64,000 bases of DNA, taken from Myoxocephalus aenaeus (lineage: Eukaryota > Chordata > Actinopteri > Perciformes > Cottidae). The position numbers and the translations under genes were made by a program. A model generated the notes under the pieces. It was not told the origin of the DNA, made no database searches, and was given only the letters and a program-made list of their open reading frames with translations. This document shows positions 10,022 to 24,000 of this stretch, piece by piece; position 1 is the first letter of the stretch; each line of letters begins with the position of its first letter. Location: positions 2,182,501-2,246,500 of the forward strand of contig JBAMJR010000070.1 of NCBI GenBank assembly GCA_038501785.1. Direction: 5' to 3'.

Positions 10022-12701
10022 ATGTCTTTCCCCAAAAAAACAGGCAGTAAAGCGTTGAGTGTTTTGCAGAATCTGCCCAGGATAACTTTAGCAAACTTGC
10101 GGTCTGAACCCGGAGCCAGAAAGCCGGTAAGTTTTATTGTGACATCTCTATTAAAGATATACTTTGCTCACTCCAGCTGGCATAGCTAGCTAGCTTAGTT
10201 AGCACGTTATGTTGGCCAGTGGAGACAAACGATGCCATTTCTGTCTGTTGTTTTGATAGAGTGATACATTAAACAGAAACGTGCTTAATGTTCTGTAACG
10301 GCAGGAGACGCGGCGGGGCAGAGGACAACATGGTGGCAACAGAAGCGGACGAGGACACAAAGGAGAGCGGCAGAAAGGCACCCGGCCTCGGCTGGGGTTT
10401 GAAGGGGGTCAGAATCCGTTTTATCTCGCGATCCCTAAATATGGCTACAATGAAGGACACAGGTAAAAAGATCGTCACCTAGTTCTCCACCTCTTGGAAC
10501 TAAAATGCAGTCTCTGCTATAAGTTATACAAACAATACATTACACGTTGTTATTAAAATGCAAGCAGCAAATAGCCTTTCCCTGTTAAACTTGTGCAAAA
10601 TAGCATTCACCTTCCAAGCATTTACAACTACCGGTAGATAAATCACATTAAGTTTATGTCTTATAAATGGGTATTTGTCACTATCTGGTGGTGAAACTAT
10701 TCATATCACTAAATCCTACACGTTGATTCACATATGTTGGAAGAAATTATTATTGTGCCTTCCCAAAAGATTTTTCCCCCGCTGTTGCTTGGTCAATAAT
10801 TCAGTCGGCGTAGTTTTTGCACAGATAATTTTTGTATTGAATATTTTTGCTAAACTGAGTGCCAGATCAGAATGACTTTCACACCATTAAGACCAGTGTT
10901 TGTGTTCTCCTCCTCAGTCGGCGGCCGCAGTACCAGCCTCTGTCACTGAAACGACTGCAGTACCTGATTGATCTGGGACGAGTGGACCCGACTCAGCCCA
11001 TAGACCTGACCCAGCTGGTCAATGCCAGAGGAGTGACAGTCCAGCCTCTGAAGAGGGACTATGGAGTCCAGCTCGTTGATGAGGTATGCTTAAAGCATGC
11101 TGTTGATTACGGACTTGTTTTTGGACCCAGAATCAGAACCATTTATTTTCTAGGTATGTTACACATATGAGGAATTTGTTTTGGTGGTGCATACATTAGA
11201 GAAACAACAATCAACACAGTACAAAGTAGAAACATATTACATTTATAATATAAAAAATAAACCGCACAGACAAACGGATAACAGTACTATAAAGAGTGTA
11301 CAGTAGGTGTATGTGAAAGTGTAATGGGAAAGTGGCAAGTGTATTTAAATATGACCCATAGCATCAATGAAACAAGAGTTTAAAAAAATTGTAACTGAAA
11401 TTTGCATTCCTGTGTAAATGGGAGAAACAATATTAGAGAAATAATTTGGTTTCTATTTTGGCTAAAGAAGGATGCAGCATTTTTTTTCAAAGGAAATTAA
11501 TGTTTCCATATTATATTCTAGAGGCTTAATGTTTGACTACAAAATGTAGGGCACCTGCTGGACACGATACGTCGTTGAAGAAGAGTGGAAGATATATTGA
11601 TACATTACTTCATGATCAATTATTAGAAGCTGGAGAAATGGATTTACATGTTTTGTCTGGCTCTAAAAACCTCCACCACTCCGTACTACCATGCCAACCG
11701 TAGCTGCAGTAAATTACGTGTCAGAGAAAAATACAATGTGGCAATATTTGCAGAAACGTACAGTATTTTTTTATATATCACCAGCAGAGTTCATTGGTGC
11801 TGTAAAGGTCACTTCAAGGCAAATACCTAAGACTTCATCACAGTCTAGACACTCTGGTTTTGTTTCCTCTGCTCACTGAGCCATATCATAAGAATGTGGA
11901 CATACAAACATGGCAAAGTACGTTTTAAAAGGTCCCAAGTCCCAAGTTTTGATTTGCTGAACAATTAAACCGGGGATTGGGGATGCAACACGTCCCTCTG
12001 AGGCTCTTCCATCATCTTGTGCCAGTAGGTGGCACCACATAACAATGTTGTCAACAGATCAAGACGCAGTTTTTGACCTCTGTTTTTTCTTTTCACACCG
12101 CTCCGCCAGAAGTTCCTCTTTTCATGTGCTTTCTCTGTTCCAGGGTGCCGACATTTTTGCTGCAAAAATCAACATTGAGGTTCAGAGAGCTTCTGAAGGA
12201 GTTGTAGCTGCTATTGAGAGGAACGGAGGGGTCATCACGACCAGCTTCTATGATCCTATAAGTCTTGGTAACTAATGACGGATCAGTCTAATACCCTCAC
12301 TGACGTTATAATGTTCATCTTGTGTATTTTAGATAATAAATACAATCTTTTTTGTCTTTGCAGGGATTCTCATCAAGCCCGTCCCGTTCTTCTTACGTGG
12401 GCAGCCCATTCCAAGGCGAATGTTACCAGGCGAGGATATGGTCCCGTATTACACAGATGCTGAAAACCGGGGTTACTTGTCAGACCCAGAGAAAATCCAG
12501 CAGGCCCGGCTTGCCCTGGCACAGAAGTATGGATATATTTTGCCAGACATTTCAAAGGATGAACTGTATCACATGCTCTCCATGAGGAAGGATGTTCGAC
12601 AGATCTTCTTTGGCCTCGCTCCAGGCTGGGTCGTTAGCATGTCAGAGAAGAAGATCCTGAAACCAACTGATGAGAAACTCCTGCAATATTACAGCTCATA
12701 G
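10022..12701 (+). CDS. mrpl15: Mitochondrial large-subunit ribosomal protein uL15m, five exons
   Basis: Component of the 39S subunit of the mitochondrial ribosome. Exons are 10022-10126, 10305-10462, 10918-11083, 12144-12267 and 12364-12701. Phases are consistent and give 296 residues, the same as the human protein. The first in-frame ATG is 10022 (context AAACATGT); 10007 is a GTG and was not used. Conserved blocks in order are the basic Gly/Arg-rich stretch GRGHKGERQKGTRPRLGFEGGQ (about residues 50-71), IPKYGYNEGH, LQYLIDLGRVDP, GVTVQPLKRDYGVQLVDEG, the uL15 core AAKINIEVQRASEGVVAAIE, and a C-terminal extension with LVPYYTDAENRGYL-like and FFGLAPGWVVSMSEKKILKPTDE motifs. The hydrophobic/basic N-terminus fits mitochondrial import. 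Intron 3 carries a LINE tail. Confidence 0.96.
11127..11350 (-). mobile_element. Diverged L2/Rex-like LINE 3' fragment
   Basis: Begins with CAGAATCAGAACCATTTATT and continues with GGAATTTGTTTTGGTGGTGC, the same arrangement as the LINE end at 675 but more decayed. It lies in mrpl15 intron 3. The 5' limit is uncertain. Confidence 0.5.
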
Positions 12702-12805
12702 GTGTGAGGAGATGTAAAATAAGTGTTTGTGTACAGTATCTCATGGCAGAAATCAGAAAAATATTGATTTGTGGATGTTGAAAGTCTTGCATGTTTCCAT
12801 TTTAT

Positions 12806-12811
12806 AATAAA
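12806..12811 (+). other. mrpl15: mrpl15 poly(A) signal AATAAA
   Basis: AATAAA lies 105 nt after the mrpl15 stop codon and implies a short 3' UTR ending near 12830. Confidence 0.7.
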
Positions 12812-12830
12812 ATCTGGGAAAACTGTGTTA

Positions 12831-15800
12831 GACATTTTTGGTGTCCTGTGTTTTTAAAACAGTATATTTATGACATGGTTTGTTCCACATTTATGAGTCT
12901 TTCTTTGAGCTTGGATATCTGACGTCTGACGGCCTCGTGTCAAAGCACAACTGGCTCGTGCAGCATGATGGAAGGAACGTGAACTGTAACAGGTGAGGGG
13001 GAAATAAGGAAAATAAGATAACTCAAAGAATGAAAACAGGAAACAGATGCCTGGTGATGTGTGCTACTTGTGAAATGGGTTGCCTAGGCTGTAGAAGGGG
13101 AGTTTTAAATTAGTCATAGGCAGCTGTATCCTGGTGTGGACGTTCAAAAGATCCCTCTCCATCCTCTTGGAGTACAATCACAGGCAAACACATACATACA
13201 ACTTTGCCCCCGTTAAGCCTCCGACATAAAAGTGCCTTTGAAAAAATGTTTATGCTTTGATATCTAAGGGAATTACTGTGAATCTTGATTTGATATGTAT
13301 CACCCACTTTCCCCAAATCCACACTTTCACTGAGTTTACATATTTCAAGTCTTTTTTTTTTGTCTTGTTCAGTGCTGAGATTCAAAAATGAAAGTCATGT
13401 TATTGTAAAGCAGAATCTCATTAAGATTTTGAGATATTGCAATCAACACGTTATGGCACTAAACACCCACTAACACATGTACCAGAATATACTCTCGGAG
13501 GTTTGGGCTGTATAATTGTTCTCTTGTGTTTGAACTCTCCATTACGCTAATGTTTATTTTTTTAAAGTCAAAATGGCACACTCGCTATAAATAACTTGGT
13601 ATTTTACGCAGATATTGTCTTAAGGAGCGCGGCCATAGAGTTTCTGCTGGTTTAAAAACACTTTATCAAAGGAAGCATATGTTTGTGTGTGTGTATATTT
13701 GTGTGTGTGTGTGTGCAACACAACCATTGTGTGTCTATACAAAGTCCCCTCTGCCATGTTAGTTACTGGTAGGCAGGTCTCAATTATTATTATAAGAACA
13801 CAAATAAAGTGACAAGAAAATATGATGCACCAAACTGAGTTAAATATAATTCATTTCATGAAGTTTTATTCAATAAAATAATACAAATGAAGCATTTTAG
13901 GGGGGGGGGTTCTTAGTGTATTTGTCCATGTCATAATGTGTTACCATAAGAGACAAAGGTTACACTTTGATGACTTTGCTTGTGGTTCCCTGAGTGTTTT
14001 CCTGAATCTCAAGTATCCAATGAACTACACAAGTCCGGCCCTGCCAGGAAAACCAGCCCAAATCCTTACAGCATAATACTTTAAATAAATCACGCCACAG
14101 GAAAGAAACAGCACAATCATTGTTTATGGCAGAACTACAGCGCTTATCTTCAAAGCAGCAGATCCTTTTGAATTTGTATCAAGTCTCAGACGAGCAAAAG
14201 AGAGAAAAAGAGCGAGCACGGACACCAAGTCTGTGAATGTGTGGCTGCAGAGAGCTTGCCTAAAAGAATAGAGCAATCCAATCAAGTGTTTTCTCCATCA
14301 ATTACACAGAAAACGACCATTCACTTTGGCTAAAAAGATTTGTTTTAGGGCTCTGGTTTCTGCTGCAAATAATCTAATGTCTGAGTCTAACCAGTTCACA
14401 CTATTTAATTAAACATTCAAGCATTACTGGAGCCGAGCAGACCAGATCGTTTTGGTTATCTGCTGCCGTGAGTGAGCCGTTTAAGACAGACACAGAAATC
14501 ACGGTGTCTCACAGGTCTAGTTCCAGTTAATAATGAGGGCTAATTACAGCTAAATGCAGCCGTCTTTCTTCTGTCTGCAGAGGAGAGACGCAATGGCCTG
14601 CGTGGTGCTGCATCAAGGTCAGACATACACAATTACTGGAGGGGAAGTTTGTGTCCAGAAACATGGATAAATATATGATATAATATATAATAAACGGCCT
14701 GCTGTGGCACAAAGCCAGAATCATCCAAAGCTCGGCTGTCTGGACGATAAAAGAACTCGAAGACTCATTCAATTCTTTGGATAAGACTCTTATCAGTAGA
14801 ATACAATTCCTAATTTACAAAGAAAGGCACTTTTTTCAGCACGAGTGGAGCTTTGCCTCATTAGCCAGTCTGCATGATAGACAAATGCAATACAATTAGA
14901 GGCCAGTGTGACCAGTGGAAGAGCCAGACTGAAGATTGTATGGATGTTTTCTTGAATTAATCAAAATTATACTTCCAACAGTAAGTGCACATTATAATTA
15001 ACGACTAGATAATCACTTATAATTCTTAATTAGATTTGTTTTATGTTGTGGAGTGCAACTAATAATTATTTTGATTATTAATTAGTCCTTTTTTGGTGTT
15101 TGTGTTTAATGTGTTAACTGGCAGTTAATCAAATTTTCTTATTTCTCAGTTTTTTTTAATAACTTACCTCCTATTTATCTCACTTCTTCATTTAATAATT
15201 ATCCTCATGTTGTTGTAATATTTGACGATGGCTTGTTTGAGCTTTTGCATATAACAAAACTAAAAAGTGACATCTTTAAATTGCTTGTTTAAAGATGTCA
15301 CACATATAATGAATTTACAAAGACCTGGAACCAAAGAAAAGCAGTAAATCCTCATATTGTGAGACACCGGAAATAGTAAATATTGATGAGTGGTCGACGA
15401 TGTGAGCTGGATAAAACCAGTGCAAATGTGCAAATCCCCAGTACTCAGGTTTGCTCTTTTGGCTTTGCACCCTGCACATTGCTACACCTGGTAGGTCCGA
15501 GGGTGTGTTTGAAGTCTGGCTGAGCCCGGCCTGTTATCTCTGCTCAGAGGTGGGGGCATCATTGTGTTCTGCTAATGAGGCTACATTAAGCCTGTCTACA
15601 CCAGGGGGGCCATGTAATCCTCTCAGCTGGCCTGACGTAGGGCCGGGCAGGGCGCTGTTTACACGGGGAGTGTGGATGCTAGCACTCAGGACCCCAGCCC
15701 TTAGTCTACTGTTGAATCTGCTCAAACACGTGATTAAGAGGTGGAGGTGGGAGCGGGGGAGGGAGAGGGGACACACACGCCACTGCATAGAATGGTGTCT

Positions 15801-17417
15801 GAGTCTTGTCAGAGTGTATCTTGATGCTGGCCTGCTGTGCCCATACAATACAACACAATGCAATACAGTCCCTCACTGCGAAGATCATGGTCATATACCC
15901 GCTTCACACCCTCCAGCGATGAAACAATGTGGCGCTTCATGAATGAGCCACTGTAAGGAAAGTCGGTGGGATGGCACTGGGGACGGTTAGGAATACAGTG
16001 CTTCATTACCGGAGGTCGAGACACATGCCTCCTGCTTTACACTCCTGGTGGTTTCTTCTTTGGATGGATGACTTCAGGTCAGCAAATCCTCACAGATCCA
16101 TGAAAAGAGAGGAGAGTCAAGAGTGCAGCAGCTGTCGGGGCATCTTAATTGACAAAAAAAAAAGCTTTAGTCCGCACCGAGGAAATGTGGTCATGAAAGC
16201 ATCCTTTTCGTCACCAAATCCTATCACACATGAATAAGTGCTCGAAATCCAGCCAGCATCCAACCCCAAGCTTCATCCAGAGAATCCACGAGGGCCCTTC
16301 TTTGTAAATCCTGCTCGACTGTCTGTTACTCTTGCAGGTCTTCAGCTCTACCTGTGCCCGCTTGGCCATCACTGATCCAAAGTGAAGAAGGAGAGGAGTG
16401 TCCCATATATGAGTTCTGTCCAATACAATGGCACATTGTGATCAGAAAGCCACTGAGAACAATCCCTATTCAGAAAGCATTGTGTCCATTCTGCTTGTTT
16501 GGCTCTGAGACAATGCAGTGATACCCTACTGTCACCTTATAGATTAGGATTCATCAACAGGGCCAGAATAAAGGCCCGATGACTTCTTTTAATAGGAGGA
16601 ATTACGGATTATTGGGACTGTTTTTGAATTTGTTTTAAACAGCTTTCTTGCAATTAAATGATGTGCCCAACATGATGCATTTATGTAATACTGGAGATGT
16701 TATCCATTTGAGGAGGAAAGGAGTTTATATCATATTCCAAAGACCCTTTGACCCAAAACCTCTTTTTTAAACATTGGGTTGATTGGGACAGAACCTCTTA
16801 TCATTGATTTAAGCATATTTCACTATTTCACTTTTTAGTACATCACATTTATGTTTCCAGCACAGCTTTGTGGAATATATTTGCTTTGTCAATTGTATGA
16901 CCTTATGAAATATAATTTTCCTCACCTCATGTTTTGCGTGGTAAACTTCCTGTTTAACGTTTGCCCCTCCCACTTACGTGACGTCGCACCAATAAAGACG
17001 AGCAATTTTGATTACCCGTATGTCATTTAAAAAAAAGGCGAGGAAATAAACTCGTTCAGTCGTTATTCAATTTGACCAAATACCCAATAATAACCCTGAA
17101 TTCACCATACAGCCAAATAACGTGAATTAAACTTCCTGCTGGTGAATGAATGCACGAAATAAATCAATGCCATCATAAGATTTGAATCCACATATTAATC
17201 CAAAACATTGTCTAATATTTAGCCGACTCAATTCAAGGAGATCGCTCAGCCGAAACTAACGTTATTGTATTCACGCTGAGTCGTTCAAGCTAATTGATTA
17301 AATCCATTAGTGCTTTTCACAGCGCGTTGGAGCGTGCGTCCCGTTCAGCACCCCGGATGTGGATTCTACCTCTAATTCTGACACGCGGTGAAGAAAACGA
17401 GCTCCCCTCCCCCTCCA

Positions 17418-17475
<58 letters not shown>

Positions 17476-19585
17476 CTAAACACAACCGTGGTTTATTCAA
17501 ATGAATGAATATACGTAAAAAAAAGTATATTTCTTACGTTAGTATTTAACATCATCTTCCTCTCAAAGCCACGTGCCACACCATGTAAGTCCAGTTGTCA
17601 AAGGGACACTTCTGGTATTAAATGTGCCAATGTCACAGTATTGATCGGGTCTTTTTATTAAGATATCAAGTTCCACTAGGCCTGATTTACTTCATATGCA
17701 GAGTCCAGTATGCTTACAACTGGAAAATACTCATCATAAAAAAGTTGGCATACCTGTATGTGTCATTATTTAACAGTTCAACCTTTAAAGTGCAAACTTG
17801 GATGTTTTCTGCAAGTTTTCTCCAGCAAAGAAAATGACCAAGCCATACTTTTCCTTGTGTATTAAGCTCTCTGCTCTCCACCATAATACACACATTATTT
17901 ACAATGTCAAGAGGCCGCTTAAGTGGCTCGTCTGCCGGGACAAAGCCACGCAGGTGGCGGTGTTACTGCGGGACCGTGTATTGCAGATGTAACGTCGCCG
18001 CTGTCACCGTAATGCCGTCTATTGTCTGTGTAATGTCAGTCAGCGGTCTCCAAGACAGATATTCATTGAAACCACGCAGAGGAAGCGAGCACCTGTAATG
18101 CCATCTTACTATATCCAAGAGGGACCACACGCCTGAAGAGTTTGTGGGATGCACAGAATTCTCATTATTAATGTGTGCATGTTTTTATAGCTAATATTCC
18201 TACAATATTCTGCACGTGCTTCTTCAGTAACGTCATTGTACTATTTGTATTCAATAGTGACTTCATGCCTATATGTCTTATGCTTTGTTCCACCACAATA
18301 GAGCCATTATGGACCATTCATGTGTGTTTATAGTGCTTGGAAAAATTGTTTATTCCGATATTTTTGCACTACATGACATTATTTTTTAACTAAAATAGTC
18401 CGATATAGTTAATTCCCAACAAGTGGGTGTATTCAAAAGTGATTAATATACGATCCTGCTTTTATTTATGATATGGATAAGATCATATCAAGTTTGGATT
18501 TTGCCATTTTGAGCTGCATTATTTTTAAATATCATATGAATTGTGCTAAAACCGACAAAATAGTTGCAGCAGGTATATAAGTGAAATGCTGAAAGGCAGA
18601 AAAGCTGCAGCCATCCTGTAGTTTCTGTGAGTCTGAATCTCTGCTGAAGTTTTGACTGATTTCAATACACTTCATGTCTTTGATTCAGTGCTAACGCTTC
18701 TCTGGGGGGAAGTCACTCAGTCTATTAATTTAAATTAATAAATGTCAGACAGTAAATGCAGTTATTTCTGGGTTCTGAAGTCCTAAATGTGAGCTCATCA
18801 CGTTTCTTTGTACACACCCTATCAGATGTTGTGTCGAGCAAATATTTGCCAGCCGTAATCGTGTAATAAACACTCCTTGATCATGTGTGTTTCAGTCCTG
18901 TAAAATGTTCTTTGATAGAGACAGTGGATGGCCGATAAGAGCTGAGAGCCACAATGTAATTAGTAACCAGCGCTGCCTCCTGGACACTTTGATGTTCACC
19001 TATCAATACCTGCTGCCTTCCAGGACTATTGATTAGATTCCACTTCTCTCCGATAGGCATGAGGTGTCATTGGATTTCCCACTAATATGGATTTAATAAA
19101 TTAATCAAGGGACATATCTATGTTTCTCAAATTATAAGGCAAGACCCACGTGTCATCGACTCTTAATGTACAGATAGGAGCAATCAAACATATGGATTAT
19201 TGGTGATTCAAGAAGGATGAAACAAACCTAATGCCAGTCTTTTAAACAGCTTTATTTGAAGTCATTATTTTACTTTTTATCAGCTTACTTTATGACGTGC
19301 TATATTTCCCATGCATGTGTCTCATAAAGAGTGAAAACGATGTGATCGGGTTCAACGCTTTATCTTTAATGGATAAGCCTGATTGGTTCGTGGCTCTTTT
19401 AGATGAATTCCAGCCTTACATGTTGCCCTTTTGTTACATGAAAGCCACATTAAGCCGTATTACTATTACTAGTATTGTCCATCTTAAGTTTCGTGGGATG
19501 GTTGATGGGGGCGTCAGATGGGCCTATCACCGACCCGAGAAAACACCTGGAATTCACACCTTAAATCCACTCCTCCAGGCCTCCC
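12831..19585. other. Intergenic DNA, mrpl15 to sox32
   Basis: No gene was recognised. It contains a short GT-rich stretch (about 13683-13715), a (CA)n microsatellite (17417-17475) and non-repetitive stretches at 14480-14660, 15530-15850 and 18950-19130 that could be conserved regulatory DNA. The 163-codon frame at 15451-15942 has no recognisable domain and overlaps equally long frames on the other strand. Confidence 0.6.
17417..17475. repeat. (CA)n microsatellite
   Basis: About 29 uninterrupted CA units, read directly. Confidence 0.95.
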
Positions 19586-19608
19586 ATTGGTGGAGCGCCC
19601 ACATATAT
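19586..19608 (+). promoter_or_regulatory. sox32: sox32 core promoter: inverted CCAAT plus TATA-like box
   Basis: ATTGG at 19586-19590 is followed by CATATAT at 19602-19608, 79 bp before the ATG at 19681. A start of transcription near 19630-19638 would follow. The same two elements with the same 16-bp offset occur before sox17. Confidence 0.5.
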
Positions 19609-19680
19609 CCGTCACGGTGCATCACCAGGAGGATGACAGCGGCCCGCAGCAGAGGCACAACATCATCACCATCTGTAAAC

Positions 19681-20935
19681 ATGCACTTCGGACACGACCC
19701 CGCTGCTTTCCAGCCTTGCGCAAACAACGCCATGTTCGAGGGCGAGGACTCGGGCTCCGTGGACGGGGAGCAGATGACCGAGGTGCGCTCCCCGAGTTCA
19801 CTGCCCTCCAGCCCGCTGTCCGTGAACTCGGACTCCAGCTGCGCCAGCCCCGAAGTCAAGTCCGCGTCAACGCCGCAGAGAGTCAGGAGGCCCCTGAACG
19901 CCTTCATCATCTGGACCAAAGAGGAGCGCAGGCGGCTGGCGCAGCTCAACCCAGACCTGGAGAACACGGACCTGAGCAAAATACTAGGTAAGAAATGGTG
20001 TGGGGAAATGTGATTGATGAGCCCAGTGGTTAAAGTGAAAGTGCCCCCTTGGAAATGTTTAAGTGTTCCTTAAGAATATTGGATATGTTTAATGTCTGTA
20101 GTTCTCTTATGGGGAAACCCACTCAAATATTGCTTTAAATGGGTCTTATAAGAGCTCAGTAGCATAAAATGTTGATTTGCATTTCACATTTAAGTCAGTT
20201 TTGCTAAACCAATGAGGATGCAGGTCATTAACCCTATGTGTTCCTGCAGGGAAAACTTGGAAGGCCATGTCTCTGGTGGAGAAGCGTCCATACATGCAGG
20301 AAGCAGAGCGCCTGAGAGTCCAGCACACCATCGACTACCCCAACTACAAGTACCGGCCCCGCAGGAGGAGGCAGCTGAAGAAGAGCGCCAAACCCCAGGG
20401 AGCGGAGGTGTATCACTCCTCGCTCTGCAGCTCCGGCTTCCCCGTGCCTTTCAACCTCACCTACCTGCTCCAGAACCAGCAGCAATCCTACCCAAGCGGC
20501 ACCGCTTTCACCAGCTCCCCGGCTAACTTTGCCCCTTTGCGCAGCAGCTACCCACAAACTCAAGTGTTTCCAGACACAGCAGCAGCAGCAGCAGCGGGGG
20601 TCTTATCAAACAAGCACGTGGTGTACCCAAACCCTCCTGTGTACCCTGCAGAGCCCCAGGTGTATTTCGGCAGTCAGCACGGGCGCATGCAGCCCGGCTA
20701 CTCCAACGCTGCAGGGCCCCATGTGGACCAGGGGGAGTCCAGCAGGGTTTACGGGGGCCTGCTGGGCCCCGGGCCCTCCTTTGAGTTCTACCTGGAACAG
20801 GTCCAGCTGGACATGCTGTACGATCTGGATCGCAGCGAGTTCGAACAGTACCTGGGCCCGAGCCCTCACAGGCCGGACTCAGTGGACCCCGGCAGCTACC
20901 AGGGCAGCCACAGAGAGGGCCGCTCTGTCTCATGA
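19681..20935 (+). CDS. sox32: SoxF HMG-box factor Sox32 (casanova type), two exons
   Basis: Nuclear HMG-box transcription factor; in zebrafish sox32 specifies endoderm downstream of Nodal and activates sox17. Exons 19681-19987 and 20250-20935 encode 330 residues. The HMG box is at about residues 68-146 (RVRRPLNAFIIWTKEERRRL to YPNYKYRPRRRR), split after LG at the phase-1 SoxF intron position. It is clearly more divergent from the usual Sox17 box than the downstream gene. The N-terminus is acidic and Ser-rich, six alanines lie at 213-218, and DRSEFEQYL at 296-304 is the SoxF beta-catenin-binding-type motif. The assignment to sox32 rather than sox7 or sox18 rests on the HMG sequence and its position just upstream of sox17. 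An in-frame ATG at 19633 would add 16 residues but falls at the predicted transcription start, so 19681 is preferred. Confidence 0.9.
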
Positions 20936-21058
20936 ACGTACGAAACATGGTGTATTTATTTATATCATCTCAGTGGGTCATTTGATGATGACTGCTGAAG
21001 GTGTGTATTGTGTTTGTGGTAAATGACTACTGTACTGTCTTCCAATGTGAATGTAATC

Positions 21059-21064
21059 AATAAA
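21059..21064 (+). other. sox32: sox32 poly(A) signal
   Basis: AATAAATAAATAAA begins 124 nt after the sox32 stop codon and gives a very short 3' UTR. Confidence 0.65.
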
Positions 21065-24000
21065 TAAATAAACAATTCACCTTACAATGATCATGTCTTT
21101 ATTCATATTTAAAATCAATATCACAAAAAGGTAAGATCAACTGACATAACCATTTAAAAATAAAACTATTATTCATTATAGATGGTGTTAAAAGGAACTG
21201 CATATTTATAATCTTTTTGTCAAAATTAAATATTAATATATTTTTACAGACACACACATACAATACATTTTCAGATGAGTAAAAACCCTTTAAAAGCCTG
21301 TATTTTGCATTTACACGCAGCATAAAAACATGAACAAATATTTTTACCACATTATAATGTAGTTGTAAGCAAATATACATATATATATATATATATGTTA
21401 AAACATGTATTGATACATTGATGTATTAATTGGTTTGTAACAAGAAATTATAATTGTTGACAAGTATAATAATTAACAGTTAACAACGGCCTTACAACAT
21501 ACATTATTTTGTGTTACAGACTATTTAGTAATGCATATAAACTTCTGATAAACGCTATAAGGGGGAATGAAAGTGAATCCCTATCTTTCCATGAATTGTG
21601 ATGCTTTTATAGTAAGGTAGTTCAAACAAACACAGTACTTTTGTCCAGGAGTCAACTGTTTGTGTCGCATGCAAAACTAAAAGTTAACAATAACTCTTTG
21701 TCACATGTCATTAGTCATGTGACTCGTTTGTCTCTCTTCAAGCAAACTCTTTCCCCTAAACCTAACTAAGTGGTTTGGTTGCCTCAACCTTACTTCCTGT
21801 GAAGACAGAAGTTTATTTTGAAAAGACACTATGCCTGTAAAGAGCGTATATTGACCGACACACGCGTCCGAAACTGACGCTAGAGGCGTACGTAGAGCGT
21901 CATAGTTTGAAGAACACAAAGCTGGTATTTGACGCAGTGGAGTGGGAATGTTTGCACTCTTCATCTGGTCTCGATGTGTAAAACGTGTGAAGTTTCCCTT
22001 TAAGAGGACTGCGAACGACTTTAAATATCTGTCACATTAAACAATGTCGCAGCTATACTGCCCGCCCTTTGGCAGAAGCCAAACTGTTGACACGCGGTTT
22101 TATCTCCATCCTCACGTCTTTCTTGGCTCACAGAGGGAAGCAGGGTGGGCGCCAGGGGCATAAACTTCCCAACTTCCTGTTTCATTTTAAAACATCTCAC
22201 AAAGGCTCTAAAAATATGCCCCCAAAATTGACATATCTCCGAACTCGTTCGACTCTGGCTGCCAAATGTTTACTCATTTAGTAAAATGTTTACTTCCCTG
22301 ACCCGTGTTTTCTGTGTCAGAGCCTCGAGGTCGAGCTCAGGCGGATGTAAGATCCAGGTCGTCCAACATGTCAGGTGCTGCATCGATGAAACCCTTTCAG
22401 GCTCCCACAATAAAGAGAAATGGATTCACATTCACTTTGAAAAAACATTAGATCTTTTTCAAATATACAAAAGTACACATTTAGAAATTTGCATTGATCT
22501 GTTTCCCTTAAAGGTAAGACATTTTTACTTCATTTATCTTTTCTATGAACAAGAGCAATGACTAAAACCCAAACTTACATACAACATAAATATGAAAACA
22601 AAATTCAGATACCTTAATGAACAAAAGAAATCCTGCACATTGTCGATCTGCTTTACTCCTTAAAATAAGATTATAAATAAACATATTAAATAGAAATAAC
22701 TAAGGGTTAGATAACAACAAGAAACAGTCTGATATAGACAATCTAGATCAGATGTGCTCGGCAGCATATCCACTGATCATAGTGAAGTGGTCCATGTCCA
22801 CATCTGCTAATGTGCTTGAATCTGTCTTTTTTTCAACCAGTCATAGCAAATATTACAAGTATCTCTCTGGATTTACCTCATTAATGACTGTACGCTCATT
22901 GAAAACATCTAAATATTCAAACAAATTATGCTGATATGTTAATTTCAGCATCTTAATTTACAATTAAATGGCATTTGTGTTTTTGTATGGACAAATATTA
23001 ATGATTAGAGAACTTTGATAATATAAGATATTTTAGGAAAATATTGTCAATATTGATGGACATTTTTAAAATGCTAATTTCAGCCTCTGAAACTAAACTA
23101 AATCCAAACTCATGAACCTCGTTGAAGGAAGCCACCTGAAGACAGCAGCCACTCTTGGGATTTTGTTTTGGGCCAAATTCACTTCCGCCGAGAGTCGGAG
23201 ACGTCTCAGTCAGGTTGAGTCAACCTCAAAACGTGCTCCACTAAACGAAAAGACAGACGGCCGCTGCAGCGTTTGGAAATGCGTCAGTGATGGAAATCCG
23301 ATGTGCAGTTGTTGGGAGGAAATGGACGGCTGAGGGAAGGATGACCTTACTCGGAGGAGAGAGCAGACGAGCTGATTAGGAAAGTGAAGACCTGCTGCAA
23401 TCCAACGCCATCTGAATGAGCGGAAGAAATCTGACGTCAGTTCAATTCCCATGACAATATATTACAAAACACACTGCAATGGGGAATGCAGAAATGTGCT
23501 CTGATGCAAAGTAATAACGTAGTTTCATAAGATTAAAATATTCCCGCTTCATGTGCAATCAGTCCTTGTTTTCCCTCTTTTGAGTCACTTGAACTCAAAG
23601 CTGTTAGTTCAACTTGTTTTTCTCAACCGTCGGCCCCTCAGCAACAATTAATGACCAGTTGCAGGAACTTCCTGAAGGAAAAACAACGGGATGATATCAG
23701 TGTTTCAGGTGAAAATATCATCAACAATAAACAGCGATGGAAATGGAAGCTGGACAAATCAGATATCTTTGTCAAATATTTACGAGGCTGTGTTTTTAAT
23801 ATCACATCATATAAAACAACTGAAAAGTGAATCTGGAGGAGGTGAAACTGGAACATTAATGGAAAGAAATGTGTTTCTTCTATAAAAGTAAACTTGTGTT
23901 TTGACTGAATTAAGTAACGCTAAAACTTTTTTTCATCCTTTAACTTTCATTCAGTATTACTAGAGGTACATTTTCTCAAGATGTCATACAAAACCACATA

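Noticed and set aside
15451..15942. 163-codon open frame upstream of sox32
   Set aside because: No recognisable domain, and opposite-strand frames of comparable length cover the same bases.
19518..20013. Upstream extension of the sox32 frame to 19297 and alternative frames
   Set aside because: The extension crosses the CCAAT/TATA-like promoter; the overlapping frames are shadows of the HMG exon.
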